This document shows positions 23,936 through 34,700 of a stretch of 42,295 nucleotides of DNA, piece after piece (the stretch's first letter is position 1; each line of letters starts with the position of its first letter). The position numbers and the translations under genes are program-made. The notes below the pieces were generated by a model that saw only the letters and a list, made by a program, of their open reading frames with translations, made no database searches and was not told the DNA's origin. The DNA comes from a virus, in the IMG/VR virus record IMGVR_UViG_3300032214_000550, positions 1-42,295 of that record; one strand, given 5' to 3'.

Positions 23936-25122
23936 TGGCAATCACACTCGACGCAACGACCAAGTCTATCGACCTCACGACTAGCTCTACTGCTGACATC
24001 GACTATGCAGTGTCGTGGGTAGACGCGACGACTACGGTGTTCACGCCGGGCGATGGGCACGGCACGATCAACACGGCGACAACTACTGTTATCGTAGCTG
24101 CCCCTGCGGCTAGCACGCAGCGTGGCGTGAAGTCGATCTCAGTGTTCAACCGTCATGCGACTACGACCAACACCGTGACCGTGAAGAAGGATGTAAGCGG
24201 CACGGAGTACATCCTGTTTAAGGCTGTGCTCATGGCTGGCGAGTCGCTGCAATGGAATGACGGCAGCGAGTGGTGCGTGTACGACGCAACGGGCGACAAG
24301 AAGGTGAACAGCCCTGTCAACACGGGCATTACTGGTCGTGTGATCCCGATCAACAAGGTCGGTACTGCGACCGAGGGCACGGCGTACTGGTACTCGTTCA
24401 GCAAGGACGCTGGCTTCACAGGCGCGTGGTCACCCGGCACGCCGGGCCTCAACGGTCGAGCAACAGACGGCATGACTGCTGCGGACAACGGTGCGCTGCC
24501 CTTGTGGACGCCTACGGGGTCGCTCTACATCACAGAGACGGCGGCGACCACGACCACGCTCTGCACGATCATGCTGGCCGATGTCGTGTGGACTAACTCG
24601 GGCATCGTGGTGACGACTACCACGGCTCAGGCGATTACCAGCCCGACCTTCCCTGCGCGTGACCTGAACGGCAGCACGGACGGCGAGGGCTATGTCATCG
24701 GATTGTGCACCACCACGGCTAATACGAACGCTGCTGCAATCAGCAACGCTACGGTCAGCTACACGAACTCGGCTGGCACGGCGGGTCGCACGGCAACGCT
24801 GCTGGCTGTGGCTGGTGACCAGATCCCGCCGACCCCCGTGATCGGAACCGTGGTGTGGTTCCGGTTGGCTGCTGGCGACAAGGGCGTGCGCTCGATCCAG
24901 TCCATCACGCTAGGCACTTCGCTGGTAGCTGGAGCTGTGTCGTTGTGCGTAGCCCGACCGCTGACTGTATTGTCCTGCACGCAGGTCAATGTTGCTACGC
25001 CCCGTAACTACAGCGATCCCGGCATCCGCATCTACACGGGGTCGGTGATCATCCCCTTCATCAAGAACACCAGCTCCTCGGCGGTCACGCTGACGGGCCA
25101 TGTCGTCGTGACGGAGCGCTGA
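23935..25122 (+). CDS. tail fibre-associated adhesin (putative)
   Basis: The 395-residue protein is Thr/Ala-rich and mostly beta. Residues about 20-125 (YAVSWVDATTTVFTPGDG, TTTVIVAAPAASTQRGVKSI, VTVKKDVSGTEYILF, LMAGESLQWNDGSEW) match a domain widespread in phage fibre and baseplate-periphery proteins. The rest (about 140-395) is a distinct beta-rich part with an aromatic AYWYSFSKDAGFTGAW start, and looks like a receptor-binding or tip domain. The ATG overlaps the fibre stop (TGATG). Codons favour ACG and ACT for Thr more than in neighbours, which hints at separate acquisition. No catalytic residues are obvious. Confidence 0.6.
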   Translation: MAITLDATTKSIDLTTSSTADIDYAVSWVDATTTVFTPGDGHGTINTATTTVIVAAPAASTQRGVKSISVFNRHATTTNTVTVKKDVSGTEYILFKAVLMAGESLQWNDGSEWCVYDATGDKKVNSPVNTGITGRVIPINKVGTATEGTAYWYSFSKDAGFTGAWSPGTPGLNGRATDGMTAADNGALPLWTPTGSLYITETAATTTTLCTIMLADVVWTNSGIVVTTTTAQAITSPTFPARDLNGSTDGEGYVIGLCTTTANTNAAAISNATVSYTNSAGTAGRTATLLAVAGDQIPPTPVIGTVVWFRLAAGDKGVRSIQSITLGTSLVAGAVSLCVARPLTVLSCTQVNVATPRNYSDPGIRIYTGSVIIPFIKNTSSSAVTLTGHVVVTER

Positions 25123-25124
25123 TC

Positions 25125-25505
25125 ATGCCGACCTACGACTTCGGTGACGGTGCTGGCCCTGTTGCTGCACACCAACACGCCAACGGCGGTGGCTGGGTTG
25201 CTGACACGGCAGTCGTGGATGATGCCGTGCGGATCGACGCTAGCGCCAAGGTCTACGGCAACGCATGGGTGGTGGACGACGCCTGGGTCTACGAGAACTC
25301 CGTTGTCCGAGGCGACGCATGGGTAGGGCACGAGTCGCAAGTGTTCGGCAACTCAACCGTAGAAGGCACAGCCAGGGTAGATGGCGAGTCGCGCGTGTAC
25401 GACAGCGCCATTGTCCGTGGGGCTAGCGAACTGTATGGCTGCACCTTTATTGGTGGAAGCCAGATCGTAGAAGACGAAATCCTGCACGACGAGAAAAGAA
25501 GCTAA
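25125..25505 (+). CDS. hexapeptide-like left-handed beta-helix protein
   Basis: The 126-residue protein begins with a HANGGGWVADTAVV motif often seen at the start of phage hexapeptide-repeat proteins. Residues about 24-110 then carry short repeats with small hydrophobic residues every six positions (AKVYGNAWVVDDAWVYENS, VVRGDAWVGHESQVFGNS, TVEGTARVDGESRVYDS). This fits a left-handed beta-helix, a stiff rod or trimer-forming fold. It follows the adhesin by 2 nt and is probably a fibre accessory or virion component; an enzyme role is unlikely because no active-site insert is seen. Confidence 0.7.
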   Translation: MPTYDFGDGAGPVAAHQHANGGGWVADTAVVDDAVRIDASAKVYGNAWVVDDAWVYENSVVRGDAWVGHESQVFGNSTVEGTARVDGESRVYDSAIVRGASELYGCTFIGGSQIVEDEILHDEKRS

Positions 25506-25519
25506 GGTAATATACAAAC

Positions 25520-26101
25520 ATGCTTGGAGGAGGCGGATCATCACTGTGGTCTAAGGGTGAAAAGAGACAGGCTCTTGGCTATCAAGCCTTTGCTCAAAAG
25601 CGAGCGGAGCTGTTAAACAAACAAGCTGGCACAGCCATGGACAAGGGCTTCTCAGATGCCCTTGCACAAAGCCAGCGAGGAGCAGAGCGGGCCCGGGCCA
25701 GTGTCTTGCAAATGGGCCAGGCTGGGCAAGGAGCTGCACAGGCAAGCGCCATGGGGCGAGGCCTGAGCGGCACCACGGTGCAGGACAACTTGGCGCGGAT
25801 GAGTCGCAGCGACACGGCCAATCAGCTTTCGGGGCTAGAAGCTGCTCTTGCCGAACGGTATGGCGCTATCTCTGCGGGCCGTGGACAGGCCAAGGCTGCT
25901 AGCCTAGGGCAGCTTGCGGCCATGTACCCGCAGTTTGCCCAGATGCGCACAGCTACGCTGCAAGCCCCGACCAAGCAGAAGAGCAATGTGTTTGGCCAGG
26001 TTGTTGGTGCTCTTGGTGGCAAGTTCCTGGGTGCCTTGACCGGTGGCCTTGGCGAAGGCATTGCCGGTGGCCTGACAGATGATATGTTCCAGGGAAAGTA
26101 G
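25520..26101 (+). CDS. internal virion protein, zero-frame product of a likely frameshift gene
   Basis: The zero-frame product has 193 residues. Its first 35 residues are mixed; the middle is a long Ala/Gln/Arg-rich helix (about 45-140); the end is a Gly/Ala-rich amphipathic part (VVGALGGKFLGALTGGLGEG) that could insert in a membrane. This layout and its place before two large proteins resemble the small internal core proteins that podoviruses eject with DNA. TAATAT ends six bases before the ATG, and AAGG is 12 bases upstream. The last codons form the slippery heptamer G GGA AAG immediately before TAG, so a longer form is likely made by -1 frameshifting. Function is inferred. Confidence 0.65.
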   Translation: MLGGGGSSLWSKGEKRQALGYQAFAQKRAELLNKQAGTAMDKGFSDALAQSQRGAERARASVLQMGQAGQGAAQASAMGRGLSGTTVQDNLARMSRSDTANQLSGLEAALAERYGAISAGRGQAKAASLGQLAAMYPQFAQMRTATLQAPTKQKSNVFGQVVGALGGKFLGALTGGLGEGIAGGLTDDMFQGK

Positions 26102-26184
26102 TTAGCTCCGGCGGTGGATCATCTGCCGGGGCTTCCTACCAACACCTGAATCCGTACGAGCAAAACGCTGGCACATTCGCGTAA
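26092..26184 (+). other. programmed -1 frameshift signal and 28-codon extension
   Basis: GGGAAAG (26092-26098) is read as G GGA AAG in the zero frame, the canonical X XXY YYZ slip site and the same heptamer used for the phage lambda G/GT frameshift. After five bases comes a nine-pair stem, AGCTCCGGC (26104-26112) with GCCGGGGCT (26125-26133), one G-U pair and a 12-nt loop. Slipping back one base bypasses the TAG and adds 28 residues, Ser/Gly-rich then PYEQNAGTFA, ending at TAA 26182-26184 just before the next Shine-Dalgarno sequence. The extended protein would have 221 residues. It also explains why this 92-nt gap is left in an otherwise packed operon. Confidence 0.75.
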
Positions 26185-26193
26185 GGACTGACA

Positions 26194-28746
26194 ATGCCTG
26201 TTAAGTACGACAACTCTTCCAATGGCAACGGCGGTGGTGATGCGTTCCTGGCTGGATTCCTTGGCGGAGTCATGGAGTCAGGGGAGAATGTTTGGAGCAA
26301 TCTTCAGCGCAAGAGAAAAGAAGATCGCGATTACCAGCTACAGGTAGACAAGTTCGAGGAGGACAAGAAGTACGCCAAGACCGCAGAAGAGCGGGCAGTG
26401 GCGCAAGATGAGTACAACAAGTGGGTCCGCGAGCAGGCAAAGGCAAAGACTGCTGCCGACGAAGCTCGCAACAAAACCATTCAGGGCCGCGAAGACATTG
26501 AGTGGGGGCAATCTCAGAAAGACCGCGCGCGTGTAGAGGACTTGCAGGCCAAACAAGATGCGGCTATCGAGGCCGGGCAAGAGGCCGAAAGCTACGGGGC
26601 TGGCTTGCCGGTACAACGCCCCCAGCTGATGCAGCAGTACGACGAGGGCGTTCAGCGGGCAGAAGCAGACGCCGAAATGTCAGGCTTTGCTTTGGACGCT
26701 GCTGCTGCGTCTCCCCTGTCCAATGCCTTTGGATGGGCCAACCAAGAAATGGCCGACGAGCTGAAGACTCGAGTTGCCCGAGTCTACAGCAACGAAGCGG
26801 CTGATCGCTTTTCCACGGTGCTGGCTGGCGTACGCCAAGATGCCGCTATTAAGGTCCAAAACATTGCCAAGCAGAATCCCGCTGCTGCGGCAAGCCTAGC
26901 TGCGGCTGTAGAGACAGAGTTCGTCAAGATCCAGGACGAGATGGAGAAGCGGGTCGCAAAAAAGGAAGTAGATGGATTTGACAAGCAGCCGTGGGCCAAC
27001 ACCGAGTTTGGCCAGTCCATCCTAGGTGAAGTTGCTAATGCACGGGCGACAGGCCAGGACCCACGAGAGATTGTTAAACTGGTTAACACCAAGCGCCAAG
27101 AGCGCGCTGCCCAGCTTAGCAATCTACAAAGAATCAATACCGTTAGAGCGGCTGTTGAGCGCGGGATTCAATTCTATACCAACCAGTCGGGCTTGAGCGG
27201 AGCATATGCAGCAGATCGAATTGCAGCTGACAACAAAGGCGCCAGGTTGCAAGCCTTAATGATTGATCTCGAAACAGCAAGCTTTGATGACCTAGGAAGA
27301 ATCGTCAAGGAATACAAGGAGATCACCGGAAGCACTGGACTTCCTGGCTTTGACGAGCAGGCCAAGTTCGTCAAAGACATGGCCGGACTTTCCACGAAAA
27401 CGGAGACACCGGACCCGACCACGCCAGGAGCGGTTATCACCACAGAGACACCCGTGTTCTCTAGTGAAGAGGTTCGCGCTGCCGCCCTCGGAGTTCAGGC
27501 TAGAAACATGGGGATCCCCAATCCTGATCCTGGAAGCAACGACCCTGTCTACAACACCCGCCCCGCCCAAGAGTCGCTTGGCATTCCTGCTATGCCGAAC
27601 GAGTCTGGTGCGCTTGGTCGCGCGGTTGGAGCCCTTAGCCTTGACGACCGCAGAAAGTGGTCTGATGCTGGTCGCCCGATTACTTGGGATGGCAAGCCTG
27701 CCCTTCCCAGGCCTGATGGCAAGGTTTACACCGCTGGGTACCAGGTTGTCAGAGACCAGAATTTAAACAACGGAAGGTGGACTCTTATCCCGACCGTCTG
27801 GGACGGAAGGCCTGTTGACCCCAAAGAAGCAACCAAGCGGGCAATTAAGCATCTCAAGGACAACCCAGAAGCGACATTCGAAAACCCTGGACTTGATGGG
27901 GATAAATACAACCCGCAACTAGCGCTCAAGGATTTGCTTGATCGCCAGCAGTTTGAGGAACAAAAAGAACGCTCGCAGGGCGCGAGAGAGATGGTTGAAG
28001 GCCGTGGCCGAAAAGTAGAACGGTCTAAGCCCACCGCTGGAGGAGCTAACGCCCCTTCTGCGCCTAAGTCCAATCCAGCCCAGGCTGCTCCCCAGGCGCA
28101 GGCCAAGCCGCAGGCGCAAGCCGCTCCTCAGCCTCCCCGCACAACTGGATCTGCAAGAGCCGACCTGGTCGAAGCTACTCTTCGCAACCAACCTACAGAT
28201 GGAAGATCTGTTGAGGGCGCAGGCAAGTACTCGTTTACTGCTGGGGTAGAGGGTTACCTTGGGTCGTTTAGCAATCAAACAGGCCCTATCGCAGCCCAGA
28301 TTGCCGCATTAGAGAAACAACTTTCGGCAACACCCAAGACTGATGCTGAAGCGGAACAACAGGCAAGCTACCGCAGGCAGCTGGAAAAACTCAAGTCCGC
28401 CCTAGCCCAGGGGACGGCTTACAAAACCACGGACGCTGGCAAGAACCTGTTTAAGTCTGCTCAGTCTGCCGAGGCCATGATTAACGAGCTAATGAAGGCA
28501 GCTTCTGCTAGCGGCGGATTTTACGAAAAGGCTATTCGCGAGCTCAAAGGCCTTCCCGCTCAGCCATCGACACCGGAAGAGGTCGCTGCCTGGAGAAAGT
28601 ATTTACAAGCTAATTTTGGCGACGATTTGGGCACGCCCCGGGCCCCTGGAGATGTCGGCTTGCGGGCTCGGCGAATTGCAGCTGAAGCAGATCGTGCCCT
28701 TGGCGAATTGTACGAAGGCTTGAACGCAGGCGTTGGAGGTTCATGA
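26194..28746 (+). CDS. large internal virion protein (putative)
   Basis: The 850-residue protein starts at ATG 26194 with AAGGA six bases upstream. It has a Gly-rich N-terminus (NGGGDAFLAGFLGGVME), a strongly charged coiled-coil region (about 35-125), further helical sequence to about 430, and a small recognisable module near 520-590 (GRWTLIPTVWDGRPVDPKEA...AIKHLKDNP), a pattern seen in several phage internal proteins. A Pro/Ala/Gln-rich linker follows (about 605-650), then helical C-terminal sequence. I see no lysozyme or transglycosylase signature. Its stop overlaps the giant gene's ATG (ATGA). Composition and position support an ejected core protein. Confidence 0.6.
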   Translation: MPVKYDNSSNGNGGGDAFLAGFLGGVMESGENVWSNLQRKRKEDRDYQLQVDKFEEDKKYAKTAEERAVAQDEYNKWVREQAKAKTAADEARNKTIQGREDIEWGQSQKDRARVEDLQAKQDAAIEAGQEAESYGAGLPVQRPQLMQQYDEGVQRAEADAEMSGFALDAAAASPLSNAFGWANQEMADELKTRVARVYSNEAADRFSTVLAGVRQDAAIKVQNIAKQNPAAAASLAAAVETEFVKIQDEMEKRVAKKEVDGFDKQPWANTEFGQSILGEVANARATGQDPREIVKLVNTKRQERAAQLSNLQRINTVRAAVERGIQFYTNQSGLSGAYAADRIAADNKGARLQALMIDLETASFDDLGRIVKEYKEITGSTGLPGFDEQAKFVKDMAGLSTKTETPDPTTPGAVITTETPVFSSEEVRAAALGVQARNMGIPNPDPGSNDPVYNTRPAQESLGIPAMPNESGALGRAVGALSLDDRRKWSDAGRPITWDGKPALPRPDGKVYTAGYQVVRDQNLNNGRWTLIPTVWDGRPVDPKEATKRAIKHLKDNPEATFENPGLDGDKYNPQLALKDLLDRQQFEEQKERSQGAREMVEGRGRKVERSKPTAGGANAPSAPKSNPAQAAPQAQAKPQAQAAPQPPRTTGSARADLVEATLRNQPTDGRSVEGAGKYSFTAGVEGYLGSFSNQTGPIAAQIAALEKQLSATPKTDAEAEQQASYRRQLEKLKSALAQGTAYKTTDAGKNLFKSAQSAEAMINELMKAASASGGFYEKAIRELKGLPAQPSTPEEVAAWRKYLQANFGDDLGTPRAPGDVGLRARRIAAEADRALGELYEGLNAGVGGS

Positions 28747-31700
28747 CGATGGCAATGCAGGACCCGAATAATCAGTCGTGGTGGTCGCAGTACAAAACAC
28801 TTGACGACGCGTATGCGGCTGGGCCGGATGTGTACAAGAATGTGCTCGACACCTACAAGGCGCTCAGCCGCGCCGATGTTGACGACGAGCTAATTCGTGG
28901 AACTGCAAGCCGCCTTGGGTACGCCCCCGTTGCCAAGAACGAGGGCGGGCAACTTGAAGACCTAAGCGACATGATCAAGTCGCGATCTTCTGCGACTGGC
29001 ATGGAGCTGACCCAGGACTATGCCGCCACCTTAGCGCGTGGGTTTGCTGGAGTGCCAGGAGACATTGCCGGTCTTCTTGGGTCTATGGCCAGGCCGCTTG
29101 GATACGAGGGCGCGACCGAGTGGGGCGTTGCCTGGCAAGAGGGCGTTAACAGCTTTATCCCGACCTCGAACGAGTACCGCGACACACTGGCTAAAGATGC
29201 CGGGTACGCGACCTCGACCACATTGCAATCGGCTTTTGGCGGCGCTGGCATTGCTAAGACGGCATTTACCGCCGCTCCAAAGCTCGGTGCCATTGGCCGC
29301 ATGGGCATGGCAGGCAGGCAGTTGGCGGCTGCCGAAAAGATGTCTGCGGCCACACAAGCGCTGTCTACAGCTAGAAGCGCAGCGGCCCCCGTATTGTCCG
29401 ATATCGCCAAGGCGCAGGAGGTCTTGTCGCAGGCTCAATCAGCCTATCGTAGCGCCCGCGCTGCTAACATTGCCCGTGCCAGCACATACACTGGCATGGC
29501 CATCGAGGCTGGATCTACGGGCAAAGATGCTTTCCAAAAGGGAGCAGATCCATACACTCAATTGTTTGCAGCAGCCCTGGGAGCGGCTGCTGGATCCACT
29601 GAGTTCATTGCAGGTGAACGGCTGATTCGCAAGATTGTTGATCCTGGCAACCTTGGCAAGTATCGCGATGTTGCCAAGGGCATTGGCCAGCAGATTGGCG
29701 GCGAGATCCTTGAAGAAGAGATCGCGGCGGTTCCGTCCGCGCTGGCCCAGTACCTGACAGAAGATCAAGGGCGCTCCTACATGGACCTTCTGAAGCAAAA
29801 CATGCTTCAGTCCGCCCAGGTAACGCCATTGGCCGTGCTTCCGTTCTCTGCTGTGTACGGTGTTCGTGCGAGCCAGATGGTTCGTCGCAACAAGCAGTTC
29901 GTCAGAGAGGTCGAGAATGTCACCAAGAATGCTGGTGCGTTCGTTGACCCGAACGTGCCCCTTGGCCTGAAGCTAGATGTTGTAGAAAAGCGGCTCCCTG
30001 AGATCGCTGCCGCTAACGACCTAGAGACACTGGCAGAGGTGGTTGGCCTGTCCAAGATGATGGGCGCGCCAGTGCACCTGTCGTCTGCCGCAACAGAGCG
30101 TGTCAAGACAATCGCAGAGCGCCTTGCTGCCCGGGGATTGCGGGTTGTCTTTGTCCAGCCCACTGTGGACAAGGACGGCAATTTCGACACAACCGACATT
30201 GCTGGCATTGACCCGTCGTTTGCCCCTCGCCCCGACATGGCCCCTGGGGATGTGGCTGGATACTACGACCCGGCGTCCGCGACTGTGTACATCAACACTG
30301 CCCAGCCTGAGGCAGTTCAGATCATGCAAGGCCTGGTGCACGAGACAGTGCACGACCTAGGCGAGACACACCCTGGCGGCATTGCTGGTGTGGCGAACAT
30401 GCTTGACCAGGTGTTCCCTGGCACATTCCGGAACTACATGGGCGCTGTTGCGAACATGTATGCAAAGGACTGGGCCAAGCTGACACCAGAGCAACAGCAG
30501 CACGCTCTCAACAGCGAGGGTGTTGCAACCTTTGTGTCTCAGGGCCTGGCAGGGTTCATGGGCATGGCAATGACCAATCGCGAGATGCTGTCGCGCATTG
30601 GCTACCAAGACCCGGGCATCATGTTCGACCTTGCGCAATCGGTCTTGTCTGTGTTGCGCATCCAGCCTCAGTCGTTCACCCAACGCGAGCAAGCAATCCT
30701 GTCTAGCCGACTGGCCAGCCTTGCCCGTGTTGTTGCGCCCACTGTTTCGTTCGAGGGCGACAAGGGCGCTGATGTCGATGGCATCATGGGCGCGCGCGTA
30801 GCCTCAGAGCTTTACCGCCTGCTGAACGAGCACCTGGATCTCACAGGTCGGACCGTGGATGTTGCTGTCAACATGCCCGAGGGCGGAGACCTACAGACAG
30901 AGCTTCAGTCTGTGATGGGCATGAAGCCTGAAGAGGCCGCGCGTGTTGCATCGGACGTTGCCCGGCGCGAGAAGATTGTCAACATCCTGAAAGAGCGCAG
31001 GGGCCTGGGGAAGCCTGTGCCGAAGGAGACCGAGACAAAGGCAGAGGAGGTCCCGCCGCCCTCCACCAGTTCTACCACCGGTGCACCTCCCGAAGAGGAG
31101 GCGAAGCCCACTGACCCGACAGCTGTAAATGCTGCGGAGAATGTCAAGCTAGCCCAGCGGCTAGAGCCGTTCATCGAGTCGCTGAAAGAAGAGCAGCGCC
31201 AGAACCAAGCATCTGGCACCACAGACCAGCAGCTAGATGATCTGATCGCCTTGTCCGAAGACTTGCTTAGCACAGTCACCCAGGACGAGACCGCTGACCA
31301 GGCTGGGTTCGAGCAAGACTTCCAAGAGCTGCAAGGCATGCGCCCTGCTCGTGCTGCTGCCCCTACAGCCCCTGCAACAGGCACAGCGCCCGAGACTGGG
31401 TCAACAGAGCCGACATGGAAACGCCGCCAACGCGAGCGCGCTGCACGGCGCAATGCCGCCAACCGGGCTAAGAACGAGGCCCGTCGTGCACAGGCAGCGC
31501 CTGTCGAGGCTGTTGAGCCTGAGGCCCCTGTGGAGGCCGCAGAGCCTACCGCACCGGTAGAGGCGACAACCAAGCCTTCTGAGCCCACAAAGCCTGGCAA
31601 AGAGCAGCAGGGCACGCTCCCTGGTTTCTTTAGCGCACGCATCACAGCAGAGGCCCTGGAGAAGGCAGTTGCCGAGGGCTCGATCAAGGTTGGCACCAAG

Positions 31701-34700
31701 AAGCTGACAGTGTGGAGCCAGTGGCAACAGTTTGCCCAACGGTTCAATGACACCCTCCAGAAGCTGAACTACGCAGAGTTCCGTGCTGTTGGTGAGTGGA
31801 ACAAGCTGCCCGAGGCGCGCAAGAAGGCGATCATCAAGCGCAACCTGAAGGCGATCAAGGCTGCTGCTGACCAGGCTGCTCAAGACATCCTGCCCTGGAT
31901 CAAGAACAACCGGGCATTGCAAGGCTACTACGCAGACGACCTCAAGTTGGTCAACATGCTGTGGCAGCAGATCTATGGCGACAAGTTCACCCAAGACCAC
32001 CTAGACCTGTTCCAGGTTGTGTCTGCAATTCTGTCTCCGTCTACCAAGCTGCGCGGCAACATCGACGAGGCCTCGCGTGTGTTGACAAACTACATGTCAA
32101 CCGGCGACTTCGGTGTCGAGACCGATCCGTACGCCTTTGTGAACGAGAAGGGAACCGAGACCCTCAAGTTCCGCTTCTCTGTGGCCCGCTCGGCAGTGTC
32201 CATCTCTGGCACGACAGCGTCTAGCAAGGCACGCTCGCTCACGATCTTGCGCGACATGATCGAGGATGCTGGTGGTCTAGAGAAACTAAAGGCCCACCTG
32301 CTTGAGCCTGTGAGCCTCAAGGAGTACGCGGATCTTCGTTTCCGCCACGGATTCAAGGGCCTGGGATCGCTTGCGTCTATTCGCCAGGTTGTTGGCGCGG
32401 CCACTGGCCAGAAGATTGGCACAGGCAAGAACGACACCATGATGTACCCCCGGGCCATGATGTTTGGCCCCAAGGTGGGAGCGTACTTGCTGAACTCCTT
32501 GGGCGACAGCCGCTACCAAACGGTAGACATCTGGGAGTCTCGGTTCATTCGCTCGTACTTCGACAAGATCATGTTCATTCGCGATGAGCAGACCAAGGAG
32601 CGCAAGCGTTTGCGCGAGCTGCCCACCGGCCCTGAGTACAAGCTGATGAACATGTTCGCCGCTGAGATGAAGCGGTCACTGGAGGAGCTTAGCGGAGAGA
32701 AGTTCACTGCATCGTCGATGCAGGCTCTGCGCTGGTTCTACATGCTTGAGCTGGCCCGCCGGGCTGGCAACACCAAGGCAACCACAGACGGAACTGTAAG
32801 CGGGTACCTAGATGCAGCTCTCAGCAAATATTATGGACCTGATTACCGCAGTAGCGGACGAGGCCTTCCTCAAGAGTCTCAAGTATCAGCAACAGAGACA
32901 GAGGCTGAGCGTATTGCAGGCCAAGAAAGGATTGCCGCAGAGCAAGCTGTTGAAGAACAGGACCCAGAGCTCAGCTACGAAGCTCCCAGCGAGCGGCAGG
33001 TTGACGGTGTCAACTCAACCCAGGGGTTCTACTCCCGGCGAGTCGCGGTCGTATCCCCAATCGGGTTCTTCGACAATCTAGACAAGGCCATCAGTTCTGC
33101 GCCGGACTCGTTCGAGACCGAGTCAACGCCCGACCGTGAGGTTCCTGGGCGCGTGGTTGACATTGGCGGTGGCAAGACCAAGGAGATCCCTGGTCGCACG
33201 ATCAAGGGGTCCAAGACCACAGCCTGGAGCAAGCTCATTGCCCACCTGTCCAAGACACCCGGTGCGCTTAAGCAGGCTGTCGAGGTTGGGATGGTCAGGG
33301 ATGTTAATGGGCAGTACGAGACAGGCCCCGGGCTGCGCATGTACTTTGAGTCGCAGAAGCTAGATCCGAACCTCGGGCGTGCTCAAGAAATTGACATGAC
33401 CGACATCGACTCGTTCTGGAACACAACTTTGCTTGGTGTCCAGGGCGGAGCCAAGGCTGTTACGGCCCAGTCTCTCGGGCGGGCAACAACCGAAGTTATT
33501 AGGCCAGATCCGGCAGAGGTTGCTGCGCTCCAGAAGGAAGCGGATGATGCAAAGCAAGAATCCAAGTCGGCGTACAGAGAGTCTCGATTGGACAGCTTTG
33601 GTGGCGTTGCAAGGCAGAACGAGTTTGAAATGTCGTTCCCGCCTGGCCTGCGCGCAGACATGCTTTCAACAATTGAAAGCGTGGCAAAGATCTTAAATGA
33701 TCTAGGCGCTCAGGACGCAAGAGGCTTAGAGAGATTTATTGACCCAAGAGAGCTTAAGCTGCAAAGCATTGTCAGCGACGCAGTGTTGCTGTACGAGCGT
33801 CTTGACCAAGACAGCTCCAGCGGCAAGCTAGAGGATTTCTTTGTCAAGGCATTTAGAAAGGGATACACCAAGGACAAAACAGGGTCTGTTGCTAGGTTTA
33901 TGGACCAGTACAATGGCCTAAACCCTGGGTCTAAGCAGGCTATGCGCTCTCTTTTGTTTAGAGCAGCATTGTCTCCGCGGCCAGACATCTACTTGAGCTT
34001 TGTAAAAAACTCGGCTGAAGCCATTGACGGGGTTGTTGATGCTCTCAAGGCCTTGAACGAAGCGCAGCTGGCTTTGTTTGGCAGAGGTCTTGCAATTTAT
34101 GGAGAGACTGCCGACCAAGGTGGGTTACAAGCATTTGTTGAAGCCCTGCCAGATGGCACCAATCAAGTAGTCTTTAGTGGAAAAAATCCAAACCAGCAAT
34201 CACAGAAATCTGTGGATTTGGATTTCCAGCAGACAAAAGAACAGATGAATGCTTGGGCGACCAATCCGCAGGTCGCAGGAGTTCTTTACAAGCCTTACAC
34301 CCTAACAGGTGAAAGCGCAAAGGGCGAGCTTGGCGGCAGTCCCAATCAAAGTCCTTCCCTGCATGCATACAGAATGATCCAAGCTATGTATGCAGCAGGC
34401 TTTTACCAATCCTTCTCCGACAGAGTTTTCCTGGTCGGAAATGCAACGGGGCCTGGTGTTTACACTGGCGGCAATTTTTCGCTCCACGGCATTGGCGATG
34501 CCATGGTCGAGAACAGCTTGGTTAAAAGCAGGTTTGCGTTTGCTGAGCAGTCTGAAAGACCAGGTGTTTACGACTTCCGAGACATGGCTAGTGCGTATAC
34601 AATTGGGTCTGTCCAGGGAACCGGGATTGGTTTTGCGCTTGATCCCGGCCAAGGCCTGCGGCTTAAAACGTCCTATAGCAAACACACCGTCCTTGACACC

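Noticed and set aside
26194-28746. Virion lytic transglycosylase or peptidase
   Set aside because: I looked for the usual Glu-Ser and zinc signatures in this protein and saw none.
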